A DNA stretch of 64,000 bases, from the NCBI RefSeq assembly GCF_043641075.1, contig NZ_JBHZRC010000001.1:620001-684000 (forward strand). The letters are read 5' to 3'. Below the pieces are notes generated by a model. The model was not told where the DNA came from. It saw nothing but the letters and a program-made list of their open reading frames with translations, and did not search any database. The stretch comes from Bacillus_BD oryzisoli_A (GTDB taxonomy: Bacteria > Bacillota > Bacilli > Bacillales > Cytobacillaceae). The first letter of the stretch is position 1. Each line of letters begins with the position of its first letter. Both the position numbers and the translations under genes were made by a program. Positions 25,020-34,493 of this stretch are shown here, in pieces.

Positions 25020-26025
25020 ACTTGTTTACTTTGAACCGAAAGCATTGGACTATCCATTAGGAATGGAGCTGAAGGAGAAGTTTGAGAAGTTGGATGTCGA
25101 AATTCGATATACAACTTCTCATAACCAGGTTCGAAATCTTCCTGGCGACACGGATCTCCAGAAATACCGAGTAGCGAAATCCACACTTGTGGTCGGTATC
25201 CGAAAAACACTTAAATTTGATACATCGAAGCCGTCTGCAGAATATGCCATTCCGTTTGCAACCGGCTGCATGGGACACTGCCACTATTGTTACCTGCAAA
25301 CCACTATGGGAAGCAAGCCGTATATTCGGACATATGTAAATGTAGATGAAATCTTGGGGGCTGCTGACAAATATATAGAGGAGCGTGCCCCTGAAATTAC
25401 CAGATTTGAAGCAGCCTGTACCTCTGATATTGTCGGAATTGACCACCTAACACATACGTTAAAAAGAGCCATCGAGCATTTTGGGGAGTCCGAATATGGA
25501 AAATTGCGATTTGTGACAAAATTTCACCATGTCGATCATTTGCTAGATGCAAAGCATAATGGAAAAACAAGATTTCGCTTCAGCGTCAATGCTGATTATG
25601 TAATTAAAAACTTCGAGCCTGGAACATCACCGTTAGCAAAACGGATTGAAGCAGCAGGTAAAGTCGCACGTGCAGGCTATCCATTAGGCTTTATCGTCGC
25701 TCCTATTTATATGCATGAGGGGTGGGAGGATGGTTATTATCATATGTTTGAACGTCTAGATGCCGAATTGCCGAAAGATACAAGAGAGGATATCACATTC
25801 GAATTTATCCAGCATCGTTTTACAAAACCAGCTAAAAGAGTCATTGAAAAAAACTACCCTATGACTAAATTAGAATTAGAAGAAGAGAAACGAAGATATA
25901 AATGGGGAAAATACGGAATTGGAAAATATATCTATCAAAAAGATGAAGAAGAGGATTTGAAAAGTAAGCTTTTCACTTATATGGAGAAATTTTTCCCTAA
26001 AGCTAAATTAGAATATTTCACATAG
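24997..26025 (+). CDS. splB: Spore photoproduct lyase
   Basis: A 342-residue radical SAM enzyme that reverses the UV lesion 5-thyminyl-5,6-dihydrothymine during germination. The [4Fe-4S] motif C-x3-C-x2-C is in TGCMGHCHYCYLQTTMG (Cys 91, 95, 98 from this start), and the conserved later Cys (residue 141, in EAACTSDIVGID) that completes H-atom transfer is present. Two adjacent ATGs (24997, 25000) follow AGAGGGG, and the length is that of B. subtilis SplB. This is firm evidence for an endospore former. Confidence 0.96.
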   Translation: MMDPFTPRLVYFEPKALDYPLGMELKEKFEKLDVEIRYTTSHNQVRNLPGDTDLQKYRVAKSTLVVGIRKTLKFDTSKPSAEYAIPFATGCMGHCHYCYLQTTMGSKPYIRTYVNVDEILGAADKYIEERAPEITRFEAACTSDIVGIDHLTHTLKRAIEHFGESEYGKLRFVTKFHHVDHLLDAKHNGKTRFRFSVNADYVIKNFEPGTSPLAKRIEAAGKVARAGYPLGFIVAPIYMHEGWEDGYYHMFERLDAELPKDTREDITFEFIQHRFTKPAKRVIEKNYPMTKLELEEEKRRYKWGKYGIGKYIYQKDEEEDLKSKLFTYMEKFFPKAKLEYFT

Positions 26026-26131
26026 TCCCGAAGAGTTAAACTGCTCTAAAATTTTAGGATATTCCCGTACTTGAAGGTAACACTAATGATGGTGAACCAA
26101 CACCAACTAACTTTGGCAAGGGGGAAACTTT

Positions 26132-26305
26132 ATGAATATTCGTGAAGGACTTATTCCAACAGCTTTAGGTTCGGCAGTTACAGCAACAGGCTATGCCTTA
26201 AAGCAAAAGCGCGGATCAAATAAAATGATAGCCAACACTGTTTTTGGTTTTGGACTTGCCCATGTCGTGTTAGGTGTCATTGACCTTGCCACACATCGTC
26301 ATTAG
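26132..26305 (+). CDS. Small conserved membrane-associated protein
   Basis: A 57-residue protein (starts MNIREGLIPTALGSAVTATG, ends HVVLGVIDLATHRH) with two Gly/Ala/Val-rich hydrophobic stretches split by KQKRGSNK. GGGGG lies 9 bases before the ATG. Similar short proteins occur in Bacillus genomes and are sometimes mislabelled as asparagine synthase; the function is unknown. Confidence 0.7.
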   Translation: MNIREGLIPTALGSAVTATGYALKQKRGSNKMIANTVFGFGLAHVVLGVIDLATHRH

Positions 26306-26309
26306 AAAC

Positions 26310-26349
26310 AACAAAGAAGGCTGAGCATCAAGAGCTCTCCTTCTTTGTT
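26310..26349 (+). terminator. Hairpin after the small membrane protein gene
   Basis: AACAAAGAAGG (26310-26320) pairs with CCTTCTTTGTT (26339-26349); the T-run is weak, so termination may be partial. Confidence 0.55.
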
Positions 26350-26531
26350 AAAATCCAAAAACAAATCTCCGTAATCATACAATATGCCTATTTGACCATC
26401 TATTCCTAAATATTTCCTCTTCCATTGTATAGTGAGAATAAATTACCGTTACAATATGGATAATAATGTTAATCAATTTTATACATACTCTTTCTAAACA
26501 TATGGTTTAGCACCACCTACCGGAGGGACTT

Positions 26532-27542
26532 ATGGAACAAAACAAGCATTTAGAATTAAATTCAGCTGAAATTGCTAATCTATGGACCCAATACCTAAAT
26601 GACAGTGCCTCTATTTGTATTCTTTCACATTCCATCGCAAAGGCAAAAGACGAGGAGGTAAAGAATATTCTTGAATATGCTCTCACGCTTTCTCAAGGGC
26701 ATATTGCAAAAATTACCGAATTTTTCGAAGAAGCAAATTTCCCCATTCCAAAGGGGTTTACGTTAGAAGAGGATGTTAATCTGAATGCACCTCCATTATT
26801 TACAGATACCTTTATGATGGTTTACATGTATGTGATGACATTACTTGGATTAACTGGGTACGCAGGCGCAGTTGCTACATCTGCACGTTCAGATCAAATC
26901 GACTATTTTATTGAATGTAATCGGCAAACAATGGAGCTGTATAAACGAATCGCTACACTCATGCTGAATAAAGGGATCTACAGTAAACCTCCCCGAATCA
27001 ATACACCTAACGAAATTGACTTTGTTACTAATGATCAGTATTTAACAGGCTGGTTTGGAAAAAAACGGCCATTAAATGTGATGGAAATTAGTGGTGTAAG
27101 CTTTAACATGGTCAAAGTGGTTGTAAAAGTTGTTTTGGAAATTGGTTTTGCACAGGTTAGTCAAGATAAAGAGGTTCAAAAATACTTCCAAAGAGGAAAA
27201 AAAATGTGCGAGAAACAATTTGGTATTCTGAGCAAATTATTAACAAAGGATGAGTTAGCTTCACCAGCTTCTTGGGTTTCAGAAGTGACTAGTTCAACGG
27301 TGCCTCCATTTTCTGATAAATTGATGTTAAACCATATTGTCATTTTAGTTGCTTCCGCAATCGGTTATTTTGGTGCAGGTGCTTCTGTTTCACAAAGAAG
27401 GGATCTAGCATTGGAATATACCCGTTTAATGGCAGAAGTAGGCTTATATGCTGAAGACGGCGCCCAGCTTTTAATTAAGTACGGTTGGCTGGAGCAGCCT
27501 CCTCTAGCAGATGACCGTGAAAAATTAGCCAATGCGAAATAA
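26532..27542 (+). CDS. DUF3231 family protein
   Basis: A 336-residue protein made of two repeated helical bundles of about 165 residues each, the usual DUF3231 layout (LNSAEIANLWTQYLNDSASICILS... and SGVSFNMVKVVVKVVLEIGFAQVS...). The repeats carry ferritin-like helices and a YGWLEQPP/KPPR ending. These proteins are common in spore formers, and their function is not established. GGAGGG lies 6 bases upstream. It overlaps or nearly touches the following membrane protein gene. Confidence 0.8.
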   Translation: MEQNKHLELNSAEIANLWTQYLNDSASICILSHSIAKAKDEEVKNILEYALTLSQGHIAKITEFFEEANFPIPKGFTLEEDVNLNAPPLFTDTFMMVYMYVMTLLGLTGYAGAVATSARSDQIDYFIECNRQTMELYKRIATLMLNKGIYSKPPRINTPNEIDFVTNDQYLTGWFGKKRPLNVMEISGVSFNMVKVVVKVVLEIGFAQVSQDKEVQKYFQRGKKMCEKQFGILSKLLTKDELASPASWVSEVTSSTVPPFSDKLMLNHIVILVASAIGYFGAGASVSQRRDLALEYTRLMAEVGLYAEDGAQLLIKYGWLEQPPLADDREKLANAK

Positions 27543-27552
27543 TGTGGATCCT

Positions 27553-28023
27553 ATGACTAAAGATAAAGAGAAAGTATTAGAAAATATTTTATGGAGCATC
27601 GCATTACCAGGCTTCCCCCAACTATTAAACGGGAAATACCTAAAGGGATTTGGATTTATTGCACTTGAGATTATTATTAATGTTCAGGCAAAATTTAACC
27701 TTGCTATTCTTCTTAGCTTTCATGGAGAGATTCAACAAGCACTTGACGTAACCAATTTTCAATGGCTTATGTTTTACCCCTGTTTATATTTTTATGCTAT
27801 GTGGGATGCCTTTAAAGCAGCAGCGGGAAAGAGTTCCCCATTTATGTATCTGCCTTTTGTTTTCTCGGCCTACAGCGTAACTGTAGGATTGATTTTATCA
27901 CCAAAAGTCATGCTGTTCGGGAAGCTTTGGGGACCTGTTTGGCTGCCGATGTCGTTTGTGATTCCTGGAGTAATCGTTGGTTTTATAGTAAAAATGATAC
28001 TTCAGTATTTTACTCGTAAATAA
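27553..28023 (+). CDS. Hypothetical multi-pass membrane protein
   Basis: A 156-residue protein with about four membrane segments. The N-terminal IALPGFPQLLNGKYLKGFGFI resembles the TM2-like motif found in many small Bacillus membrane proteins. It follows the DUF3231 gene by 10 bases, so the two may be co-expressed. An upstream ATG at 27532 overlapping the previous stop is an alternative start; neither has a strong ribosome binding site. Function unknown. Confidence 0.6.
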   Translation: MTKDKEKVLENILWSIALPGFPQLLNGKYLKGFGFIALEIIINVQAKFNLAILLSFHGEIQQALDVTNFQWLMFYPCLYFYAMWDAFKAAAGKSSPFMYLPFVFSAYSVTVGLILSPKVMLFGKLWGPVWLPMSFVIPGVIVGFIVKMILQYFTRK

Positions 28024-28041
28024 CAATAGTGCTTAACAATC

Positions 28042-28070
28042 AGCCCCTCTATCATATAGAGGGGCTTTTA
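28042..28070 (+). terminator. Intrinsic terminator
   Basis: AGCCCCTCTA / TAGAGGGGCT stem, loop TCATA, then TTTT. Confidence 0.9.
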
Positions 28071-28193
28071 CATACAAAAAAAGTTTTGAAAAAGTACAAA
28101 CTTAAACCTTTTTTATTAGTAATCAGATAATACTTTTTTAGTAAAATATTCATATGCATTACACAAAAATAATCATCTGGAGCAGGAGCATTG

Positions 28194-29804
28194 ATGGAGA
28201 AGTATCAAAAGCTATTATTAAAAAACATTCGCTCACAATTAGAAAAATGGATGGAACAAAAAAAGGATATTCCCCATCATGAGGTCTATCGTTTCCTTCA
28301 TTCCATTTCAGGAACAGCTGGAACCATAGGCATGATCGAAATAATGAAGATAGCAAAAGAGTTAATGGTGCAATTAAATGAACAAGCAGCAAAACTCTGG
28401 ACACTGAAGGAAATTCAAGAATTTATGATACAACTTATCTATTTGTCTTATAATCAAACTTTAGAACTGACACACGAAGATAAGGCGGAAAAACAAGTAA
28501 AGGAGGGTCAGCCTTTTATTCTAGTTATTGATGATGAAACATCTATGCTGATGTATATAAAAGAGGAACTTGAAAAAAGCGGCAACGTTGTTATGGTAGC
28601 TGCCGATCCAGTAAAAGCCATTTCATCCTTTTATGATATGCGGCCTGATTGCATTATTTTGGATATTCATATGAAAGGAAAAAATGGATTTGAGCTGTTA
28701 ACTTTTTTAAAGGAAAAACTAAAACAGCTATTTGTCCCTACCATTATGATTAGCGTGGATAACTCGATTGAAAATAGAGTAAAAACATTTGAAATGGGCG
28801 CTGATGATTTTATTGCAAAACCGTTTGATATGGAGGAACTCAGAGCTCGGGTCAAACGACATATAGAAAAGAAACGATTAGTAGATAACCTCATATTAAC
28901 AGATGAATTAACTAGAGTATACAACCGCAAATACATGAAGCACGCATTTGATACCATGTGTTCAATCCTATTAAATCGTCAGGAGCCCTTTTGTCTGGCT
29001 ATGCTAGATCTTGATCATTTCAAAGTTGTAAATGATTGTTTTGGCCATTTAATGGGTGACCATGTGATACAAACCTTCGCAGCTTTCCTGCAAGAAAAAA
29101 GCAGTAAAGATGATATTGTCATACGTTTTGGCGGCGAAGAATTTTTACTTTTAATGCAGGGAGTCTCCGCAGCAGAAGGGAAAGAATTTCTTGAACAACT
29201 CATAGTGAAATTTCAAAATCAAACTTTTTACACGAAAACAGATTCTTTTTCTTGTAGCTTTTCTGCTGGAATAGTAGAAGTAAACACAGCAAATGATGAT
29301 ATTGAAAAATGGTTAAGTCTTGCCGATGAGGCTTTGTATAGAGCAAAAGAAGCGGGACGAAGACAAGTCTATATGAACGAAAGTGATATCGAGATATGCT
29401 ACAAAAAGCCATTGCGCGTAGCCGTTATTGATGATGACCCAATTATGTGCACAATTCTTGAAGAGATGCTTGTTAGATTTTCAAATGAATTGCCCTTTCA
29501 GCTAAATGTCAAATCATTTCTAAATGGTACGTTATTTTTATCTGATGAATGGACATATTCAAATGAACCTTATTTGGTTTTACTTGACGGCATCATGCCG
29601 GAAATAGATGGACTTGAGGTATTACAGAGTCTTCGGGAATCAACCAGACAGGATCAATATACCGTCTTTATGCTGACGTCTCGAAATAGTCAGAAGGATA
29701 TAGCAAAGGCATTGGAACTCGGGGCAGACGATTATTTGACTAAACCATTTAAAATGGCAGAATTACAGAAAAGAATTCGCTATTTATGTACTCGAATGAA
29801 GTAA
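28194..29804 (+). CDS. Hpt-REC-GGDEF-REC signalling protein (diguanylate cyclase)
   Basis: A 536-residue cytoplasmic protein. Residues about 1-95 form an Hpt-like helical bundle with a phosphorylatable His in RFLHSISGTAGTIGM. Residues 105-220 are a receiver (VIDDETS, phosphoacceptor in CIILDIHMKGKNG, FIAKPFD). Residues 230-395 are a GGDEF domain with intact active site RFGGEEF and LDLDHFKVVND; no RxxD inhibitory site is visible five residues before it. Residues 405-536 are a second receiver (VIDDDPI, LLDGIMPEIDG, YLTKPFK). The likely product is cyclic-di-GMP, under phosphorelay control from the downstream kinase. Confidence 0.88.
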   Translation: MEKYQKLLLKNIRSQLEKWMEQKKDIPHHEVYRFLHSISGTAGTIGMIEIMKIAKELMVQLNEQAAKLWTLKEIQEFMIQLIYLSYNQTLELTHEDKAEKQVKEGQPFILVIDDETSMLMYIKEELEKSGNVVMVAADPVKAISSFYDMRPDCIILDIHMKGKNGFELLTFLKEKLKQLFVPTIMISVDNSIENRVKTFEMGADDFIAKPFDMEELRARVKRHIEKKRLVDNLILTDELTRVYNRKYMKHAFDTMCSILLNRQEPFCLAMLDLDHFKVVNDCFGHLMGDHVIQTFAAFLQEKSSKDDIVIRFGGEEFLLLMQGVSAAEGKEFLEQLIVKFQNQTFYTKTDSFSCSFSAGIVEVNTANDDIEKWLSLADEALYRAKEAGRRQVYMNESDIEICYKKPLRVAVIDDDPIMCTILEEMLVRFSNELPFQLNVKSFLNGTLFLSDEWTYSNEPYLVLLDGIMPEIDGLEVLQSLRESTRQDQYTVFMLTSRNSQKDIAKALELGADDYLTKPFKMAELQKRIRYLCTRMK

Positions 29805-29839
29805 AAGGACTAAAACACGTAGTGAAAGGAAGAAAATGC

Positions 29840-30214
29840 ATGGCTCAAAAAATATTATTAGCAGAAGATGAAGATGTACTTCGTATGCTGGTGGTTGATA
29901 GTTTAGAAGATGAAGGATATTTAATTGACGAAGCCTGTGATGGAAATGAGGCGCTTAGGTTTGTAATCGATAATGATTATGATTTGATCTTAATGGATTA
30001 TATGATGCCTGGAATGTCTGGATTAGAAGTCATAAAGGAAATTCGCAAAATGGCTGATAAGGAGCAAGTACCCATCATGATGCTGTCCGCTAAAAGCCAA
30101 AAAACAGACCAAGAATTAGTTCTTCAAGAAGGAGCTGATTATTTTATGGCCAAACCATTTAGTCCGCTTGCACTAATAGAAAGAATTGAGGAAATACTAC
30201 GTGAGGAAAAATAA
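29840..30214 (+). CDS. Single-domain response regulator (CheY-like)
   Basis: A 124-residue stand-alone receiver: acidic pocket LLAEDEDVL, phosphoacceptor in DLILMDYMMPGMSG (Asp about residue 53), Thr/Ser position in MMLSAK and Lys in FMAKPFSP. There is no output domain, so it probably passes phosphate on or binds a partner. GAAAGGAAG precedes the chosen ATG. It sits 35 bases after the GGDEF gene and overlaps the kinase start, indicating one operon. Confidence 0.88.
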   Translation: MAQKILLAEDEDVLRMLVVDSLEDEGYLIDEACDGNEALRFVIDNDYDLILMDYMMPGMSGLEVIKEIRKMADKEQVPIMMLSAKSQKTDQELVLQEGADYFMAKPFSPLALIERIEEILREEK

Positions 30215-33095
30215 GAGAAAGCAGAGTATAACAACCCAATATATTAGATTAATTGGAATTTTTGCTTTCGCTTTTATTATTGGGCTTGTCGTTTTACTCG
30301 GCTATCAAAAGTATATTCATAATCAGTATGCCGAAACAAATAAACACCTGCAAGAAAAAGAAGCCGCGGCCCATCAGCTTGAGCGCACCTTTAATCAAAT
30401 ATTTTTTGAAATGCGCGGCTATCTAGCCTTTGATAATATCACAATGCGCAATAAAGCACTGCAATTGGAGGATGATACAACAGAATTAATCCTTCTATTA
30501 AAAAAGGCAGCAGTAACAGAAGAAGATCTTTTATTTATTTCTGAGGTATCAGACTTTCAAAGCTATTATTTCGAAGTATTTATTCCAGAGCTTTTAACTG
30601 CATATGAAACAGAAGCAAATAGCGACAAGAGTATTGCCATGAATATAGCTCAACAAAATGGTACACAGCGAGTGAATGAACTCCAGTCAAGTATGAGTTC
30701 GTATACAAATGCCGTCGATTCACATATCCTGGAAAATTTCAAAAAGTATTCGTTAAAACAAACCATTAGTCAATGGTTCTTTGTCGTTTTTCTATTCTTC
30801 ATGTTAGGTATGCTCGCAACCTTTGTTCGTTTTATGTTTAAACGGCTGGGAACACCGTTATCTGAGCTTGCTGCAGCTGCGGAGGAAATTTCACTAGGAA
30901 GAGATATTGTCACCTTTCCACAAAATGATATTCGCGAAGATGAGCTGGGAACACTTTCTCGTGCCTTCGAGAAAATGATTAGGAGTATTCAAGAGAACGA
31001 ACAAAATCTTGTTGCACAAAACGAGGAGCTTATTGCGCAACAAGACGAGCTCCATGTCCAAAAGGATGAGCTTGAATTCGCACTGAATAAAATACAAGTG
31101 AATGAAACAAATTTAAAGAGAAGAAATGATCTAATAAAATCCTTGTCAACCTCACTAAATAAAACAGACGTCCTGCAAAATATTGTTGAGAACTTCAGCA
31201 GACTATTGAACGCCGATCACGGCCTAATTGCTACTACAGATTTGAACATTGAATATGCAGCATTTGGTTTATCAGATGAGGAAATAAAGCAATATATTTA
31301 CCATCAGTATTCGGGAATTATACAGCGGCTATATAAGACCAAACAGGCTTTTACCATTCAAAGAAAATGTACACCAGAAGAAAAAGGATATCATGTATCT
31401 GAATTGTACTGTTATGACTTTTATATTCCTGTATTGTCTGCAGACAATGAGCTAGTCGCTCTCATGACCTTTACCCGATTTGCAAACACTTTTACAAAAC
31501 AAGAGATAGAAGAATATACAGCCATTTCTAAACAGATCTCCCTATCACTTGAAAGAATCCGTCTATTCGAGGAATCAGAGTTTAATCGGTTGCTAACACA
31601 AGATATGATTAATACCCTCCATGAAGGAGTGCAGCTAGTTGATGACAAGGGAACCATATTGCAGGAAAATACAATCATACAAAAACTCTTTATAGTTAAT
31701 CCTATCACAATGGTGAATGAGTCTTTTGAAACGTGGAGTACTAAAATTCTTCCTTCCATTGAAGATGGTGCTGCATTAATGTGTTTTTTGAAAACCATTA
31801 TTTCAGATGGGACGCCTCAACAAAGTACACATACGTACCATATTACCTCACCGGTTAAACGTGTCATGCAGGTTTATTATGAAGAACTGTACAGGGGTAA
31901 TAAGAAATATGGAACCTTGTTTGTCCACCGAGACATTACTAAAGAATATGAAGTTGACCAGATGAAGTCAGAATTTGTTAGTACTGTCAGCCATGAGCTT
32001 AGAACGCCTTTATCCAGCGTCTTAGGTTTTACAGAGCTAATGTTAAATAAGGACTTAAAGCCTGAGAGGCAGGAAAAATACCTACTCACCATCTATCAGG
32101 AAGCAAAGCGTTTAACAGCATTAATCAATGATTTCTTGGATGTTCAAAGAATGGAATCTGGTAAACAAACGTACGAGAAAAAATTTGAAAACCTTTTACC
32201 AATCATTCATCAGGTGATTGACATGTACAATGAAAACGAACCTGACCATATTTTTCAGATACAAAAGAAAACAGCTAATACAACTGTATTAGGTGATAAT
32301 GACAAATTAATCCAAGTATTTAATAACCTTATTAACAACGCAGTCAAATACTCACCAGCAGGTGGAGAAATAAAAGTCGTTCTTTATGAAAAGGAACATT
32401 CGCTTTGTATTGACATTATAGACCAGGGGCTAGGGATTCCTGAAGAGGCGCTGCCAAATTTATTTACAAAGTTCTATCGTGTCGATAATTCTGATCGCAG
32501 GAAAATTGGTGGTACAGGATTAGGTCTTTCCATTGTACATGAAATTATGAAGGCTCATGAGGGCACTGTCAGTGTCACATCAATACTCAGAAAGGGCAGT
32601 AGATTCACATTGACCTTTCCTTTAGTTGAATCGAAAGCAACAGAAGAAAAAGTAAGGAACGATTTCCAATCCTTTTCGTTGGATGACAGCGTTCATGTCA
32701 TTGTAATTGAGGATGATAAAAATTTAGCCTCTTTATTAACGACAGAACTAGAGGATAATGGATTTCATGTTTTGCAATATATGCAAGGGGATGCAGGAAT
32801 GGAGGCCATAAAGAAATATAAACCGGATACCATTGTCCTTGATATTATGCTTGATGAATCAGGCATTAATGGTTGGGAAATTCTAGAGCAGGTTAAGCAC
32901 GATTCTGATTTACAGGATATTCCAATCATTATTTCGTCTGCATTAGAAGAAAAAGAAAAAGGTTTTAAGCTTGGTGCATCAGAATATCTTATCAAACCAT
33001 ATCCGCCACATAAATTATCAAGCACGATTTTGCAAACATTATTAATAAAGGAAAAAAGTGGTCAAATTTTAGTTCCTGCTAAAACGGAGAGTTAA
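30201..33095 (+). CDS. Hybrid sensor histidine kinase (TM-HAMP-GAF-PAS-HisKA-HATPase-REC)
   Basis: A 964-residue membrane kinase. It has a helix at about 18-38, a roughly 160-residue extracytoplasmic helical sensor (CHASE3-like), a second helix at about 195-215, then HAMP (GTPLSELAAAAEEISLGRD), a coiled coil, a GAF-like region (about 310-460), a PAS-like region (about 465-590), HisKA with TVSHELRTPLSSVLGF, HATPase (NNLINNAVKYSPAGGEI, GGTGLGLSIV) and a C-terminal receiver (VIEDDKN, TIVLDIMLDE, YLIKPYPP). The GTG used has GAGG 9 bases upstream; a TTG 15 bases earlier is possible. It should pass phosphate through its receiver to the Hpt of the GGDEF protein. Confidence 0.87.
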   Translation: MRKNKRKQSITTQYIRLIGIFAFAFIIGLVVLLGYQKYIHNQYAETNKHLQEKEAAAHQLERTFNQIFFEMRGYLAFDNITMRNKALQLEDDTTELILLLKKAAVTEEDLLFISEVSDFQSYYFEVFIPELLTAYETEANSDKSIAMNIAQQNGTQRVNELQSSMSSYTNAVDSHILENFKKYSLKQTISQWFFVVFLFFMLGMLATFVRFMFKRLGTPLSELAAAAEEISLGRDIVTFPQNDIREDELGTLSRAFEKMIRSIQENEQNLVAQNEELIAQQDELHVQKDELEFALNKIQVNETNLKRRNDLIKSLSTSLNKTDVLQNIVENFSRLLNADHGLIATTDLNIEYAAFGLSDEEIKQYIYHQYSGIIQRLYKTKQAFTIQRKCTPEEKGYHVSELYCYDFYIPVLSADNELVALMTFTRFANTFTKQEIEEYTAISKQISLSLERIRLFEESEFNRLLTQDMINTLHEGVQLVDDKGTILQENTIIQKLFIVNPITMVNESFETWSTKILPSIEDGAALMCFLKTIISDGTPQQSTHTYHITSPVKRVMQVYYEELYRGNKKYGTLFVHRDITKEYEVDQMKSEFVSTVSHELRTPLSSVLGFTELMLNKDLKPERQEKYLLTIYQEAKRLTALINDFLDVQRMESGKQTYEKKFENLLPIIHQVIDMYNENEPDHIFQIQKKTANTTVLGDNDKLIQVFNNLINNAVKYSPAGGEIKVVLYEKEHSLCIDIIDQGLGIPEEALPNLFTKFYRVDNSDRRKIGGTGLGLSIVHEIMKAHEGTVSVTSILRKGSRFTLTFPLVESKATEEKVRNDFQSFSLDDSVHVIVIEDDKNLASLLTTELEDNGFHVLQYMQGDAGMEAIKKYKPDTIVLDIMLDESGINGWEILEQVKHDSDLQDIPIIISSALEEKEKGFKLGASEYLIKPYPPHKLSSTILQTLLIKEKSGQILVPAKTES

Positions 33096-33110
33096 GGGGA
33101 TCACGCAATA

Positions 33111-33155
33111 ACTAGTCCTTCATTGTAACCCAATGGAGGACTAGTATTTTTTATA
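33111..33155 (+). terminator. Intrinsic terminator of the signalling operon
   Basis: ACTAGTCCTTCATTG pairs with CAATGGAGGACTAGT (one T/G pair); loop of 5, then ATTTTTTAT. Confidence 0.9.
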
Positions 33156-33254
33156 TGGGAAAATATCTTCCCTTAAACACAAGTGCAAATCTATTAATTT
33201 TAGTGATATTTCCCGAATACTTTTAATATAATTCATAGAAAGGAGGGGAGATTC

Positions 33255-33959
33255 TTGAGCCATAACATTACCGAACCACAATTACTATCTCAATATAGGA
33301 GCATGATCCAATTTATTGAAATCACATTTAACGGAGCTCGCTTAGAGCAAACAACGATAAAAATCCCAAGCGAGCTCTTAAAAGGGAAGCACGCAAAGGG
33401 ATTAGGGGACAAGCTGAAAGCCACCTATCCATTATTTCATGAGGACTTTTCTAACTATTCTAAGCCTGTAAAGGAAAAGGTCGATGCATGTCGGTCATGG
33501 TATACAAGGGTCCTATCCAAAAAGTACGGAAGAGTCATGTTTGTTAAAGATAAAGCGGCTTTTGAAAAAGAGGTTCAGACTATCCAATGCCTCATTGAAC
33601 AATATAAAAAGAAAGTAAGTGATATTTTAAACATCCAAATGGAAGAAACAAAACAGGAATTAATACAGTACTTTACCCCTATTCTAATAGAAGATCCACC
33701 TGACCACCTGCTGCACTTAGACAAGGAATCACTTGATGAACAAGAAGTCAGGGATTATATTGAGTGGCTGCTTGGCAAGGAATTTCCCACAGCAGAACAA
33801 ATCCTAAATCGTGTTGAATTTTACTATGTCTATAAAGATGTCACATACCAAATTCTGCAGGATGACCAGTTTTATCGTGATATCGAAAAAGCTTTTAAAA
33901 GAGACCCCATTCATTGGCCGCATCAAAAACAGAAACAGGAAGTATTAAATTTATCCTGA
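33255..33959 (+). CDS. Hypothetical protein
   Basis: A 234-residue soluble, charged and largely helical protein, starting at TTG with AGGAGGGGAG six bases upstream, one of the strongest binding sites here. No membrane segment, signal peptide or known motif is seen. The C-terminal HWPHQKQKQEVLNLS is basic. I do not recognise the family, and neighbours (a signalling operon before, a small barrel protein after) do not define a role. Confidence 0.65.
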   Translation: MSHNITEPQLLSQYRSMIQFIEITFNGARLEQTTIKIPSELLKGKHAKGLGDKLKATYPLFHEDFSNYSKPVKEKVDACRSWYTRVLSKKYGRVMFVKDKAAFEKEVQTIQCLIEQYKKKVSDILNIQMEETKQELIQYFTPILIEDPPDHLLHLDKESLDEQEVRDYIEWLLGKEFPTAEQILNRVEFYYVYKDVTYQILQDDQFYRDIEKAFKRDPIHWPHQKQKQEVLNLS

Positions 33960-33978
33960 GCATCGAACCTAATCCTAG

Positions 33979-34013
33979 GAGCAATTCTTCAAACAAGAAG
34001 AACTGCTCTTATT
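33979..34013 (+). terminator. Intrinsic terminator
   Basis: GAGCAATTCTTC (33979-33990) pairs with GAAGAACTGCTC (33997-34008) with one mismatch; TTATTTC follows. Confidence 0.7.
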
Positions 34014-34118
34014 TCATTTCGGATAAGATATAAATAACAATAAATATACAAGAATAATAAAAAGGGCTGAGGGAATGATAGTACGTAGTATGTTAAATTT
34101 TTTCTAGGGGTGCGTTCC

Positions 34119-34457
34119 ATGTCAGTTATTGTGTATCAGACATTCGAGATGAAACAGGATAAATTTAAGGAAGGTATCGATAATTTAAAAGAGATAAAAA
34201 AGTATCGAAATGAGAATTATGATCACAAGGTTGAAATTTTATCTCCAATTTCCGGTGAGGACCATACATATGCACTTCTTGCAACATACGAAGGACTAGC
34301 AGAAATGGAATTGCAAAGTAAAAAAATGTCTAATGATGAAGAATACGGAAAGATGATTGGTCAATTTTTTCTAGAAAATATCGTACAAGGCAGCATATAC
34401 ACGACTATATACAGATCACTCAGCGATAAGAAGAACGAGAAAAACAAAGAAAAATAG
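34119..34457 (+). CDS. Hypothetical protein, probable dimeric alpha/beta-barrel fold
   Basis: A 112-residue protein whose beta-alpha-beta pattern (SVIVYQTFEMKQDKFKEGID ... HTYALLATYEGLAEME) resembles ABM/ferredoxin-like dimeric barrels, often small-molecule oxygenases or stress proteins. The C-terminus is a Lys/Asn/Glu tail. AGGGGTG lies 6 bases before the chosen ATG. The fold is an inference from the pattern of strands and helices; no catalytic residues can be named. Confidence 0.55.
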   Translation: MSVIVYQTFEMKQDKFKEGIDNLKEIKKYRNENYDHKVEILSPISGEDHTYALLATYEGLAEMELQSKKMSNDEEYGKMIGQFFLENIVQGSIYTTIYRSLSDKKNEKNKEK

Positions 34458-34487
34458 AACATACTTCACCTTGTATGTTCTTTTTTT
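34457..34487 (+). terminator. Intrinsic terminator
   Basis: GAACATAC / GTATGTTC stem with an 8-base loop and seven Ts, beginning at the stop codon. Confidence 0.87.
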
Positions 34488-34493
34488 ATAATA

